Below the pieces are notes generated by a model. It was given only the letters and a program-made list of their open reading frames with translations. It searched no databases and was not told the origin of the DNA. From positions 4,775 to 51,718 of the forward strand of contig MHNR01000012.1 of NCBI GenBank assembly GCA_001819875.1: a stretch of DNA of 46,944 nt, written 5' to 3'. This DNA comes from Candidatus Ryanbacteria bacterium RIFCSPHIGHO2_02_FULL_48_12 (GTDB lineage Bacteria > Patescibacteriota > Minisyncoccia > Ryanbacterales > 2-02-FULL-48-12). Position 1 is the first letter of the stretch. Every line of letters begins with the position of its first letter. Position numbers and translations under genes: made by a program. Below, in pieces: positions 39,152-46,821 of this stretch.

Positions 39152-39376
39152 ATGGTGGTAAAAGCTGTGGCGGTGTTGCTGTTGGATGGTTTCGTGGGGG
39201 TAATCACTTTGAGTGTTCTGAAAATTTTCGGCAAGAAGTTTTATTTGCCGGAAACCAATCTCTGCCCTCTGATAGAGATATCAGCTCGGGAAGCTTTTCG
39301 ATTGCAGATAGCCGAGAGGATGGATAGCATCCGCACCAATCAAAGGATACGGAGTACAAAGTATATCTGTAGATAA
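39152..39376 (+). CDS. Small membrane protein of the cluster
   Basis: 74 residues: hydrophobic N-terminal helix (~3-24), then a charged segment with a Lys/Arg-rich end. GAGGAGG precedes the ATG at 39152; overlapping frames in other phases are rejected. Not recognised. Confidence 0.6.
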   Translation: MVVKAVAVLLLDGFVGVITLSVLKIFGKKFYLPETNLCPLIEISAREAFRLQIAERMDSIRTNQRIRSTKYICR

Positions 39377-39384
39377 CAACATTC

Positions 39385-39412
39385 CTACAGATAAGCGCAC
39401 GCTTATCTGTAG
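39385..39412 (+). repeat. Perfect hairpin between cluster genes
   Basis: CTACAGATAAGCG and CGCTTATCTGTAG pair over about 12 bp with a tiny loop. It replaces hairpin a of the other spacers and lies just ahead of AGGAGG. Confidence 0.7.
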
Positions 39413-39434
39413 CGCCCTTGTAGGAGGTACGTTG

Positions 39435-39719
39435 ATGGGGGAAGACGAGCCACGACCACGCAAGCTTCGGTATGTTCCTGGGGGGGATTGTCAGGCATGC
39501 GAGTTGCCGGGATACCGTAACAGGTTTTGTCGGCAATGCGGTTGGCGAGGCGAGCCAAAATGTGAAAAATGCGGCGGCTATACAGCTGCCAAAAAGTTTT
39601 ATACATTTATGGACTTGCCGCAAGGCAAGGAGGATCGCCGATGTCTCTGCGGCATCGCTACCAGTTTGGAATTACCACAGCCTGTGTTGAGGAGGAGGGA
39701 ACAGCGTGTTGCCGCTTAG
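39435..39719 (+). CDS. Zinc-ribbon-like protein
   Basis: 94 residues with three CxxC pairs (CQAC ~19-22, CRQC ~33-36, CEKC ~44-47) and a later CLC; likely two zinc ribbons, cytoplasmic. The rest is Arg-rich. TAGGAGG lies seven bases before ATG 39435. Its end overlaps the next gene by 14 bases, a sign of coupled translation. Confidence 0.65.
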   Translation: MGEDEPRPRKLRYVPGGDCQACELPGYRNRFCRQCGWRGEPKCEKCGGYTAAKKFYTFMDLPQGKEDRRCLCGIATSLELPQPVLRRREQRVAA

Positions 39720-40050
39720 ACGTGTGTTGGTAGTCGAGGATTACCTGGGGATCGCACGCGCGATTCTCCAGGAGTTGCAAGAGATGGGCGCTGTGGTGTG
39801 TGAAGCACCAGACTGGCTTTCTGGCCAGAGGATCTTACGAGATCAAGAGGGGGTACAGCTTCTAGTGCTCGATATCGATACCACTGGTCTCGAGGTCATG
39901 GATGAGATACCCACGGGATTCCCTGTGGTAGTGATCTCGGATGGTCTCTATGATATTCCAGAGCGGGATCATCTTGCACACATCGAAAAGCCGTTTAGCT
40001 TAAGTGATTTTACCCAAGCGCTTATCAATGCCATGTCCCACCAAAAGTAG
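39706..40050 (+). CDS. Response-regulator receiver domain protein
   Basis: 114 residues, a stand-alone receiver. LVVEDYLG supplies the acidic pair, LLVLDIDTTGLEV the phosphoacceptor Asp (~54-56), VVVISDG a Ser switch residue, and IEKPFSL the Lys. Unlike the two other receivers in this window it has all key residues, so it could accept phosphate, for example from the kinase at 29901. GTG start at 39706 after GAGGAGGAGGGA. Confidence 0.8.
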   Translation: MLPLRRVLVVEDYLGIARAILQELQEMGAVVCEAPDWLSGQRILRDQEGVQLLVLDIDTTGLEVMDEIPTGFPVVVISDGLYDIPERDHLAHIEKPFSLSDFTQALINAMSHQK

Positions 40051-40117
40051 GCGGGCGATATTCTATCCTCCTACTTTTCTTATAATCCAGCATCTCTACG
40101 GTACCGGACTATAAGAA
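40043..40117 (+). repeat. Two hairpins closing the cluster
   Basis: AAAAGTAGG (40043-40051) pairs with CCTACTTTT (40070-40078); TTCTTATA (40077-40084) with TATAAGAA (40110-40117). The first includes the receiver stop codon. Layout resembles the hairpin a / hairpin b pairs upstream. Confidence 0.6.
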
Positions 40118-40119
40118 GA

Positions 40120-40266
40120 GTTTTGCCGCCAGACGGCTGCATATCTTTATATGTAAGGCAGACGTAAGGAGTTATTCTCTTCCCTTGCGTCTATCGAGCA
40201 TCATTGGGTCTGTAGCCTTGTGGCGGTATCTTATGTACACGCCTCTTTTCGGGGCGTGTTTTGTTT
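40120..40266 (+). ncRNA. Candidate multibranched RNA with terminator
   Basis: CCGCCA (40126-40131) and TGGCGG (40221-40226) close a domain with CATAT/ATATG, GACGTAAGG/CCTTGCGTC (40161-40169, 40183-40191) and GGCT/AGCC stems. ACACGCC/GGCGTGT (40237-40259) plus TTTTGTTTT follows as a terminator. TATAAT at 40081 might be a promoter, but it is also part of a hairpin. No known RNA family identified. Confidence 0.6.
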
Positions 40267-40329
40267 TGGGGAGAGAGGTATACTAAAGTTACCGCTTGCG
40301 CTTTTGCGGGGCGAGGTATATAGTCTCTT

Positions 40330-40686
40330 ATGGAAAACTTTGAAGCACAATCTTATGGAGTACCAAAGGGGGTAGATGACATGTCTGAAGCTGTGCGAAA
40401 GGTAGAGGATGTTTTGCATGTGGTTGATCGGGTGCATAACGATCCAGAGTCTCCTATCCGTGGCTATGGGGGCGATCAAGGTCTTGGTGTCGGTGAGATA
40501 GGAGCACTCCTTGATGAAGGGCATGAGGATGTGGTAGTGATGCTCTCTGAAGAAGGGGAACGAGGGGATGCGGCTCGGGATATTTTTCATCACCTTACCC
40601 AGGGCAGTATTACCCCGAAAGAAATCTTGCGGCTTGCGGAGCTCGTCAGTCAAATGAAGCGAGGTCATGCTTCAGGAGTCCATTGA
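40330..40686 (+). CDS. Hypothetical acidic protein
   Basis: 118 residues, acidic, helical, no signal. No family recognised. TATATA lies seven bases before the ATG, consistent with a leaderless start. Its end overlaps the end of fmt on the other strand by 41 bases, a convergent overlap. Confidence 0.6.
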   Translation: MENFEAQSYGVPKGVDDMSEAVRKVEDVLHVVDRVHNDPESPIRGYGGDQGLGVGEIGALLDEGHEDVVVMLSEEGERGDAARDIFHHLTQGSITPKEILRLAELVSQMKRGHASGVH

Positions 40687-41611
40687 GAGCGGACGTACCA
40701 CTTATTTCTTTGCCTCCTTCTCCTTGTAGGGTTTGGATAATAAGCAGGTTGTCCTTGGTACAAACGGCAAGATCGCCGTTTTTTGTTTGGGTGATGGTGC
40801 CGGGCTCTGCTGGAGAGGCCTCATCAGCGACTCGTGCGGAGATGATTTTCACTCGTTTTATTTCCGGAAGTCCGACTTCCGGATGCACAAGGGTCGTCCA
40901 TGTGGTGGGCCAGAACTCGAATGCTCGGACTTGCCGATCGATTTCTTTGGCAGATTTGTGCCAATCTATCCGGCCGTCCGCTTTGGTAAATAGTTTTGTA
41001 AACGTAGCTTTGGTATGGTCTTGCTTTTCTGGGGTAATGTCGCCATGTATCCGTTTGGGCAGTGTCTCCACAAGTAGCCTCCCTCCAATATCGGCGAGTT
41101 GATCGTGGAGTTTTGTGTATCCTGTGCCATTAGCTATCGGGCATGTGCTATACGCAAGTATCGGTCCGTGATCCATTTCAGCATCAGTCAGCATGAGGGT
41201 CACGCCGGTAGCAGGGTCGCCGTTGAGGATGGCGGTCTGTATGGGGGATGGTCCGCGGTATTGTGGCAAAAGCGAGGGGTGCACATTGATAGCACCATGC
41301 GGTGGGATATCAAGAAGCGTCTGGGGTAAAAATTTGCCGTAGGAGGCGATGACAAAAATATCGGGCATAAGCTTTCTTATGGCAGAGAGAAATACTTCAT
41401 CTTTGAGACGCGTAGGTCCAAGGACCGAGATGGCACGGCTTTGCGCGTATACTTTGACTGCAGATGGGGTGAGCGTGCGTCCGCGACCGGCCGGTGCGTC
41501 TGGGCTCGTGACTATAGCGATGGGGGGGAGGTCATGTGCGCACAGATGCTCCAATACAATACGTGCAAAGTCTGGTGTGCCAAAAAAAATAATCCGCGGG
41601 GTGTTATCCAT
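40646..41611 (-). CDS. fmt: Methionyl-tRNA formyltransferase
   Basis: 321 residues. Fmt formylates initiator Met-tRNA using 10-formyl-tetrahydrofolate. Seen: RIIFFGTPDFA at the start, INVHPSLLPQYRGPSPIQTAIL with the catalytic His and Asn region, VTLMLTDAEMDHGPIL, and a C-terminal OB-fold. Start 41611 overlaps the def stop (ATGGATAA), the usual def-fmt coupling; the in-frame ATG at 41638 is less likely. Minus strand, same transcript as def. Confidence 0.95.
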   Translation of the reverse strand: MDNTPRIIFFGTPDFARIVLEHLCAHDLPPIAIVTSPDAPAGRGRTLTPSAVKVYAQSRAISVLGPTRLKDEVFLSAIRKLMPDIFVIASYGKFLPQTLLDIPPHGAINVHPSLLPQYRGPSPIQTAILNGDPATGVTLMLTDAEMDHGPILAYSTCPIANGTGYTKLHDQLADIGGRLLVETLPKRIHGDITPEKQDHTKATFTKLFTKADGRIDWHKSAKEIDRQVRAFEFWPTTWTTLVHPEVGLPEIKRVKIISARVADEASPAEPGTITQTKNGDLAVCTKDNLLIIQTLQGEGGKEISGTSALNGLLKHDLASFD

Positions 41612-42173
41612 GGCGTTTTTTGGTTTCGGGGTCGTCATGGATGTTCACAAGACCGCGCGCTTTTTCTATAAATAAATGACCGTTGAGATGATCCACCTCG
41701 TGTTGCATGAGACGCGCATAGAGTTTGGATGCGCCGCGGCGAAATTTTTTGCCGTGCGCGTCATACGCTTCGATGGTAACTTTTTCGGAACGCTCCACGG
41801 TGCCAAATTTGCCGGGGACGCTCAAGCATCCCTCAAGGTCTTTGTGTTTTTTCTTGGAGTAGTTGGTGATAATGGGATTTATAAATACGTAGTGCTCCCA
41901 TTTTTTCGCTTTACGTTCTTTTTCCGTCATTTTGCGGGACTCATCGATGGAGAGTGCCTCCTCCGATGCCAAAAATATTTGCAGGGAGTAGCCGATTTGC
42001 GGTGCGGCGATGCCAATACCTTCGGGAGAGGCGGCTAGAGCCTCGGACATCTCCCGGATAATCTGGCGGATCTTGGGGGTAGTAATGTCGGCCAAAGGTA
42101 CCGGGTGCGCTTTTTGCGTGAGCACCGGCGCGGGGTTGGTGACGATTAGGTTTTTGGCGGATGATTTGGGCAT
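41604..42173 (-). CDS. def: Peptide deformylase
   Basis: 189 residues. It removes N-formyl groups from nascent proteins with a metal held by three motifs, all present: GIGIAAPQIG (~53-62), EGCLSVP (~113-119) and QHEVDHLNG (~156-164). A ~15-residue insert (SIDESRKMTEKERKAKK) lies between motifs 1 and 2, and the tail is extended. Lies between fmt and a hypothetical gene in one minus-strand operon. Confidence 0.95.
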   Translation of the reverse strand: MPKSSAKNLIVTNPAPVLTQKAHPVPLADITTPKIRQIIREMSEALAASPEGIGIAAPQIGYSLQIFLASEEALSIDESRKMTEKERKAKKWEHYVFINPIITNYSKKKHKDLEGCLSVPGKFGTVERSEKVTIEAYDAHGKKFRRGASKLYARLMQHEVDHLNGHLFIEKARGLVNIHDDPETKKRHG

Positions 42174-42177
42174 GGGA

Positions 42178-42615
42178 TTATTTCATGATGCGCATGAGTG
42201 CGGCGACATCTTCTTTCATTTTATTGATATCCTGATAGGAAAATGGTTGCCAAGTGGATGCGGTGTGCACGCGCGGATAGTAGCGGTCAGTGAGCTCATT
42301 GATCTCTTTCCAAAAATTGGGTCGGTCCATTGATTGCGTAAGTTCGGCAAGCACCACCTTGGAAAGCATGGTACCAATGCGAGGCTCAAGCTTTTCTTTG
42401 CGGGCAAAAAACCATATCGCTAGGGTCTCAAGTTTGTCCTCGGAGAGTCTTTGGAGTGCGTATTTGACGAGATTGCCGTCTTTGCCACGGATAATCTCGG
42501 GTTTTTTGCCACGGATGCGCTCGCCTGCTTTGACAAAAAAATCGATAAAACGGAATATATCGGAGTTCGGTCTCTTGGGCGCTGGCGGGACGGACGGTTT
42601 TTGCTCTTGAGGCAT
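42178..42615 (-). CDS. Hypothetical protein upstream of def
   Basis: 145 residues: Pro-rich start, then a mostly helical soluble protein with charged helices and a conserved-looking WKEINELTDRYYPRVHTAS segment. No family recognised. Four bases separate it from def, so it shares that operon. TATTAT on the minus strand lies six bases before the ATG, giving a leaderless start, and overlaps the murC -10 box on the other strand. Confidence 0.65.
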   Translation of the reverse strand: MPQEQKPSVPPAPKRPNSDIFRFIDFFVKAGERIRGKKPEIIRGKDGNLVKYALQRLSEDKLETLAIWFFARKEKLEPRIGTMLSKVVLAELTQSMDRPNFWKEINELTDRYYPRVHTASTWQPFSYQDINKMKEDVAALMRIMK

Positions 42616-42620
42616 AATGA

Positions 42621-42627
42621 TATAATA
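42621..42627. promoter_or_regulatory. Overlapping divergent -10 boxes
   Basis: TATAAT (42621-42626, plus) for murC and TATTAT (42627-42622, minus) for the def operon share five bases. Only one direction can be opened at a time. Confidence 0.6.
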
Positions 42628-42635
42628 TCGAAATA

Positions 42636-43976
42636 ATGCAAAAACTCAATCGAACATCGGGGTCAGGTATAAAAAAAGCCCGCAAGCCACGGATACATAT
42701 GGTTGGCATAAAGGGCGTGGGTATGACGGCTTTGGCGGAGATTCTAGCGCCGCATGCGCATATTACCGGATCAGATACCGGGGAAGTTTTTTTTACTGAC
42801 GCGGTACTCAAAAAATTACGCATCCCGGTTTCTCTCTTTGATGCCAAGCACATCACGCTGGGTATCGACCGCATCATATATTCATCTGCTTACACCAAAG
42901 GCAATAGTGAGCTCCAAACAGCGGAGCGTCTCGGGATCCCGATGATACCCTATGCAGAAGCCTTGGCCGAAGTTTTCAACCAAAAACATGGCATTGCAAT
43001 CGTGGGCACACATGGCAAGACTACAACGACGGCTATGATTGGGACGATGCTCGAGGCGTGCGGGGTGGACCCGACGGTGCTGGTGGGGGCCAAGGTCGTC
43101 TCTTGGGGGCGTAACGCGCGCATCGGCAAGTCTGAGTGGATGGTGGCAGAGGCCGATGAGTACCAAAATAAATTTTTGTTGCTCAAGCCCAAGGTGCTCG
43201 TGGTCACCAATATCGAATACGATCATCCAGATTTTTTTAAAAACCCTCGTGCGTACGGCGAGGCGTTTCGGGAGCTCGTGCGGCGCATGCCCAAGGACGG
43301 CGTAATCATCGCCGAGCGGCATCTCAAAGAGTTTCTCAAGCAAGCCCCATGCCAAGTAATCTACTACGGCCTAGAGGGAAATATCGCCGGGCGATACATG
43401 GAGCTCAACGGCGAGGCGGCACTTGCGCTTGTGCGGTACCTTAAGCTCAATATGAAAAAAGCACGCGTGGCACTTACCGGGTATCGGGGTACGGCACGGC
43501 GTCTCGAGCTCTACACGGACCCAAAGGATAGAGTGGTGGTGTTTGATGACTATGCACATCATCCGACCGAGATCCGGGCGAGTCTCTCTATGATTCGCCG
43601 GCGCTACCCCAAGCGCCATGTTATTGCGGTCTTCCAGCCACACACGTTTTCCCGTACGCAGGCTCTACAGAAAGAATTTGCTAAAGCATTTACTGATGCG
43701 GATGAGGTGTTGTTTTTGCCTATCTATGCATCTGCGCGCGAGTCAATTGCTGACTTCCCACCGAACCTAGCAGAGCATCTCACGCGTGAGACAAAAAAAC
43801 ACCATGCGCACGTGGCATACATGGAGTCGGCGACATGCGCCCTGCACTATTTGCGTACGCGTCTCGGTCTCAAACCAAAAGAGGAGCTGGTGGTGGTAAT
43901 GATGGGTGCGGGAGATGTCTGGCAGATTGCGCGCGATCTCCTATCCAAAACCAAAAAACGCCACAAGACGCGCTAG
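42636..43976 (+). CDS. murC: UDP-N-acetylmuramate-L-alanine ligase
   Basis: 446 residues. MurC adds L-alanine to UDP-MurNAc in the cytoplasm, first amino acid of the peptidoglycan stem. Seen: HMVGIKGVGMTALA for the nucleotide-sugar domain, GTHGKTTTTAM as P-loop, EADEY, TNIEYDHPDFF, and YGHH-like DDYAHHPTEI with C-terminal domain motifs. Mpl would have a related sequence, but the layout fits MurC. TATAAT lies nine bases before the ATG. Confidence 0.93.
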   Translation: MQKLNRTSGSGIKKARKPRIHMVGIKGVGMTALAEILAPHAHITGSDTGEVFFTDAVLKKLRIPVSLFDAKHITLGIDRIIYSSAYTKGNSELQTAERLGIPMIPYAEALAEVFNQKHGIAIVGTHGKTTTTAMIGTMLEACGVDPTVLVGAKVVSWGRNARIGKSEWMVAEADEYQNKFLLLKPKVLVVTNIEYDHPDFFKNPRAYGEAFRELVRRMPKDGVIIAERHLKEFLKQAPCQVIYYGLEGNIAGRYMELNGEAALALVRYLKLNMKKARVALTGYRGTARRLELYTDPKDRVVVFDDYAHHPTEIRASLSMIRRRYPKRHVIAVFQPHTFSRTQALQKEFAKAFTDADEVLFLPIYASARESIADFPPNLAEHLTRETKKHHAHVAYMESATCALHYLRTRLGLKPKEELVVVMMGAGDVWQIARDLLSKTKKRHKTR

Positions 43977-45394
43977 TCGGTTTTTGGCGTAAATGGCGTA
44001 TCCAGGGAGATCTTGAGTAAAATATTGTCGTCGAGAATATAGACAACTTTTTCGTCTCCGGGTACAAATATCTGCGGGCGTTTGCCTTTGTAGAGATTGA
44101 CAGTGTTTCGTATATTTCTACCGTCAAGCTCGGTGACAAATACTGTTTCTCCGGCGGCTACTACCAGATACCCTTCAGTTGGGTAAAGGAACACCTGTGA
44201 TATAGGGCGTTCGGTCTGGAGCAGTTTCTCGTGTCGTTCGGTCTGGTAGTAGGGGAGCTTCTCGTCGCTCGCAAGCCATTGGATCCAAAGCGATCCATTG
44301 GACCACCAGATGATATTTGTGTCGCTCGAGAGCGGGGCACGCGTGAGCTCTTCATCGCTGATTTTTTGCACATGCGATGCATTGGTATCGAGCATGGAGA
44401 GACCGGCGTCACTCCAGACCGCATACCCATCTAGTCGACTGATAATATGCGCGAGTCCTCGGTGTTCTATTTTTTCTTGGCTTAGTGCCTGTGGTGCTCT
44501 GCCATCAAGATCTGTTCGGTAGAGAAGGCCGCTCTGACTATCCAGCATGACGAGATTATTCTCTTCGGCGATGAGTCCTGCAATAGTCTCGAGTACCGGG
44601 ACTTTTGGCGCTTGCCCGCCATGCCAAATAAAGAGCCGTTCGCCATCAAGTATGAATATGCGCTGGGGATCATCGGGATGCATGGTCACGAGGCGTGGTT
44701 TTTGTTTGAATAGTCTGCGTAAGTCACCTGTAGCATAGAGTGACTTTGCCGCTACGGTGCCCTCGGGGTTGAAGGTGATCTCGATCCAGTCGTTTTTGGT
44801 TTCGACTATTGCGCTCGTCTCGTCGCTTGCCCAGGAGATGTGTCCGGGTATGGCGTTTATGTGTTCGAGGAGGTTTTTTGCCTGTAGAGATGCGGGGGTG
44901 AGCAACATACCGCTTCGCAAGTTGTAGAAACTCAAGCCGTACGACTGGTCATTTTTCTTTTCGGTAAATAGGAAAAATCTGCCTTGGGGAGATGTCAGCA
45001 TATTTTCAAATGGTCCGCGTAGTACGATCTCGCCGTGCGGATCTCGTGGCACAAGTACTGCTCGCGCCTCGGTAACCGCGCTCGGGCGCGTTGGCAGGGT
45101 TTTGGTCCAAGGCCAGAAGCCATCTTTTTCTACTAAGATGGTGTATGATTTTGGCCGCAGGTTTTGGATAAATGCTCCACGCGATATAAATGAGGTCTCT
45201 TTTTTGAATTTACCATCTAGGGATATGCGGGAATTAAGTGGAGAGGTGGAGACGAAAAAACCGCCTGTTTTTTGTAGGGTCCAGGATTCGGGAGAGAGCC
45301 GATAGCCAAAGGTGTAGAGGAGTATCGGGCCGAGCGCGGCGATAAATATGATGTAACTTGCGCCGACGAGTACGCGCCGGGTGCGGATAGTCAT
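43973..45394 (-). CDS. PEGA-domain membrane protein with propeller-like region
   Basis: 473 residues: transmembrane helix ~10-30, then a PEGA-like domain (PLNSRISLDGKFKKETSF...LRPKSYTILVEKDGFWPW) and a beta-rich region (~120-473) with repeated D/N-G-W/F strands suggesting a propeller. PEGA domains sit at cell surfaces, function unknown. It ends convergent with murC, sharing four bases. TAACAT lies six bases before the ATG on the minus strand. Confidence 0.75.
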   Translation of the reverse strand: MTIRTRRVLVGASYIIFIAALGPILLYTFGYRLSPESWTLQKTGGFFVSTSPLNSRISLDGKFKKETSFISRGAFIQNLRPKSYTILVEKDGFWPWTKTLPTRPSAVTEARAVLVPRDPHGEIVLRGPFENMLTSPQGRFFLFTEKKNDQSYGLSFYNLRSGMLLTPASLQAKNLLEHINAIPGHISWASDETSAIVETKNDWIEITFNPEGTVAAKSLYATGDLRRLFKQKPRLVTMHPDDPQRIFILDGERLFIWHGGQAPKVPVLETIAGLIAEENNLVMLDSQSGLLYRTDLDGRAPQALSQEKIEHRGLAHIISRLDGYAVWSDAGLSMLDTNASHVQKISDEELTRAPLSSDTNIIWWSNGSLWIQWLASDEKLPYYQTERHEKLLQTERPISQVFLYPTEGYLVVAAGETVFVTELDGRNIRNTVNLYKGKRPQIFVPGDEKVVYILDDNILLKISLDTPFTPKTD

Positions 45395-45468
45395 GCGGAT
45401 ATGTTATACGATGTATGTGCCGTATTGGCAAGACTGCTATGCACCATTGATTTTAGCAGGAAAGCCTC

Positions 45469-45481
45469 TACAATAAAACCA
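45469..45481 (+). promoter_or_regulatory. Promoter of murA
   Basis: TTGATT (45447-45452), 16 bases, TACAAT (45469-45474), seven bases, ATG 45482. Supports the downstream start. Confidence 0.55.
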
Positions 45482-46777
45482 ATGGATTCTAATCTCATCA
45501 TACAAGGCGGCCGGAAATTATCCGGCACGGTAGAAGTTCGTGGCTCCAAAAATGCGGCGACCAAGCTGATGATCGCCTCGCTTCTTTCAGATGAGCCATC
45601 AGTGATAGAAAATGTCCCATTTATATCCGATTTGGATGTCACCAAGGAGCTCTGTGAAAAAATCGGCTCGACGGTAGACATCTCTCCAGATCGGATATGC
45701 CATATCACGACGCGCGAAGTCAAGACCCCGCTTGTCCCGGAGCTCTCGCGTAAAAACCGCATTCCTATTTTGGCGCTCGGGCCACTTTTACATCGCAAAG
45801 GTATCGCGGAGGTGCCGGTACTCGGCGGCTGTCCGATCGGTCACCGACCGGTTAATCTGCATATAGAGGCGTTACAAAAAATGGGCGCACGTATTGAGCG
45901 CCGCGAGAACTCCTATTATGCCGAGGCCAAAGAATTGCATGGCGAGCATGTCATATTTCCATTTCCTTCGGTGGGGGCCACAGAGAATGTACTACTTGCC
46001 GCTACTCTGGCGCATGGTACTACGATCATTGAAAATGCCGCCATCGAGCCGGAGATTACGAATCTCGTGGACATGCTCGTTGGTATGGGGGCCGATATTG
46101 CCTTCAATCAAGTAACACGTACGGTGGAGATCCATGGGGTGAGTAAGCTTCACGGCACTACCATACGAGTTATGCCGGATCGCAATGAGATTATGTCGTT
46201 TGCGGTTGCCGCACTCGCCACCGAGGGATCTATTTTTATCCCGCGGATAGAGGCCTCATATCTTGGCTCATGTATCAATGCTCTCCAGCGGGTTGGCGGC
46301 AAGATTGATGAGGAGGAGCAGGGTATACGGTTTAGCGGTCGGCGGCCATATAAGGCGATCGACATAGAGACGGGACCGCATCCGGGATTTATGACCGACT
46401 GGCAACAGCCGATGTGTGTCTTGCTCACCCAGGCAGAGGGGAAATCAAGTATCCATGAGACGGTATATGACGATCGGTTTGGATATACGAAAGATTTGGT
46501 GCGGATGGGTGCGCGCATAGAGGTAGACAAAACGTGTCCGGCCAAACCTTGCCGTTTTCATGGTGAATATTTTCATACGGCGCATATTGTCGGGCCAGCG
46601 TCACTCCATGCGGCAGAGTTGGTGGTGACTGATCTGCGGGCAGGCATGGCGCATATTATTGCGGCATTGATTGCAAGCGGCGAGTCGCGTATTACGGGGA
46701 TTGATCACATTGATCGCGGGTATGAGGAGATAGATATGCGTCTGAGAGGATTGGGTGCCGACATCATTCGTGCCTAA
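45482..46777 (+). CDS. murA: UDP-N-acetylglucosamine 1-carboxyvinyltransferase
   Basis: 431 residues. MurA transfers enolpyruvate from PEP to UDP-GlcNAc, the first committed step of peptidoglycan synthesis. Seen: GSKNAATK with the conserved Lys and Asn, LGGCPIGHRPVNLH with the catalytic Cys (E. coli Cys115 equivalent), and LRAGMAHI..AL and the end GYE.ID..L..LGA. The Cys predicts sensitivity to the covalent inhibitor fosfomycin. The longer frame from 45401 is rejected since the promoter lies inside it. Confidence 0.96.
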   Translation: MDSNLIIQGGRKLSGTVEVRGSKNAATKLMIASLLSDEPSVIENVPFISDLDVTKELCEKIGSTVDISPDRICHITTREVKTPLVPELSRKNRIPILALGPLLHRKGIAEVPVLGGCPIGHRPVNLHIEALQKMGARIERRENSYYAEAKELHGEHVIFPFPSVGATENVLLAATLAHGTTIIENAAIEPEITNLVDMLVGMGADIAFNQVTRTVEIHGVSKLHGTTIRVMPDRNEIMSFAVAALATEGSIFIPRIEASYLGSCINALQRVGGKIDEEEQGIRFSGRRPYKAIDIETGPHPGFMTDWQQPMCVLLTQAEGKSSIHETVYDDRFGYTKDLVRMGARIEVDKTCPAKPCRFHGEYFHTAHIVGPASLHAAELVVTDLRAGMAHIIAALIASGESRITGIDHIDRGYEEIDMRLRGLGADIIRA

Positions 46778-46821
46778 CCGTCAAGTAGCGACGAGCATAC
46801 AAAGGTAGTACACTTCTGGAT

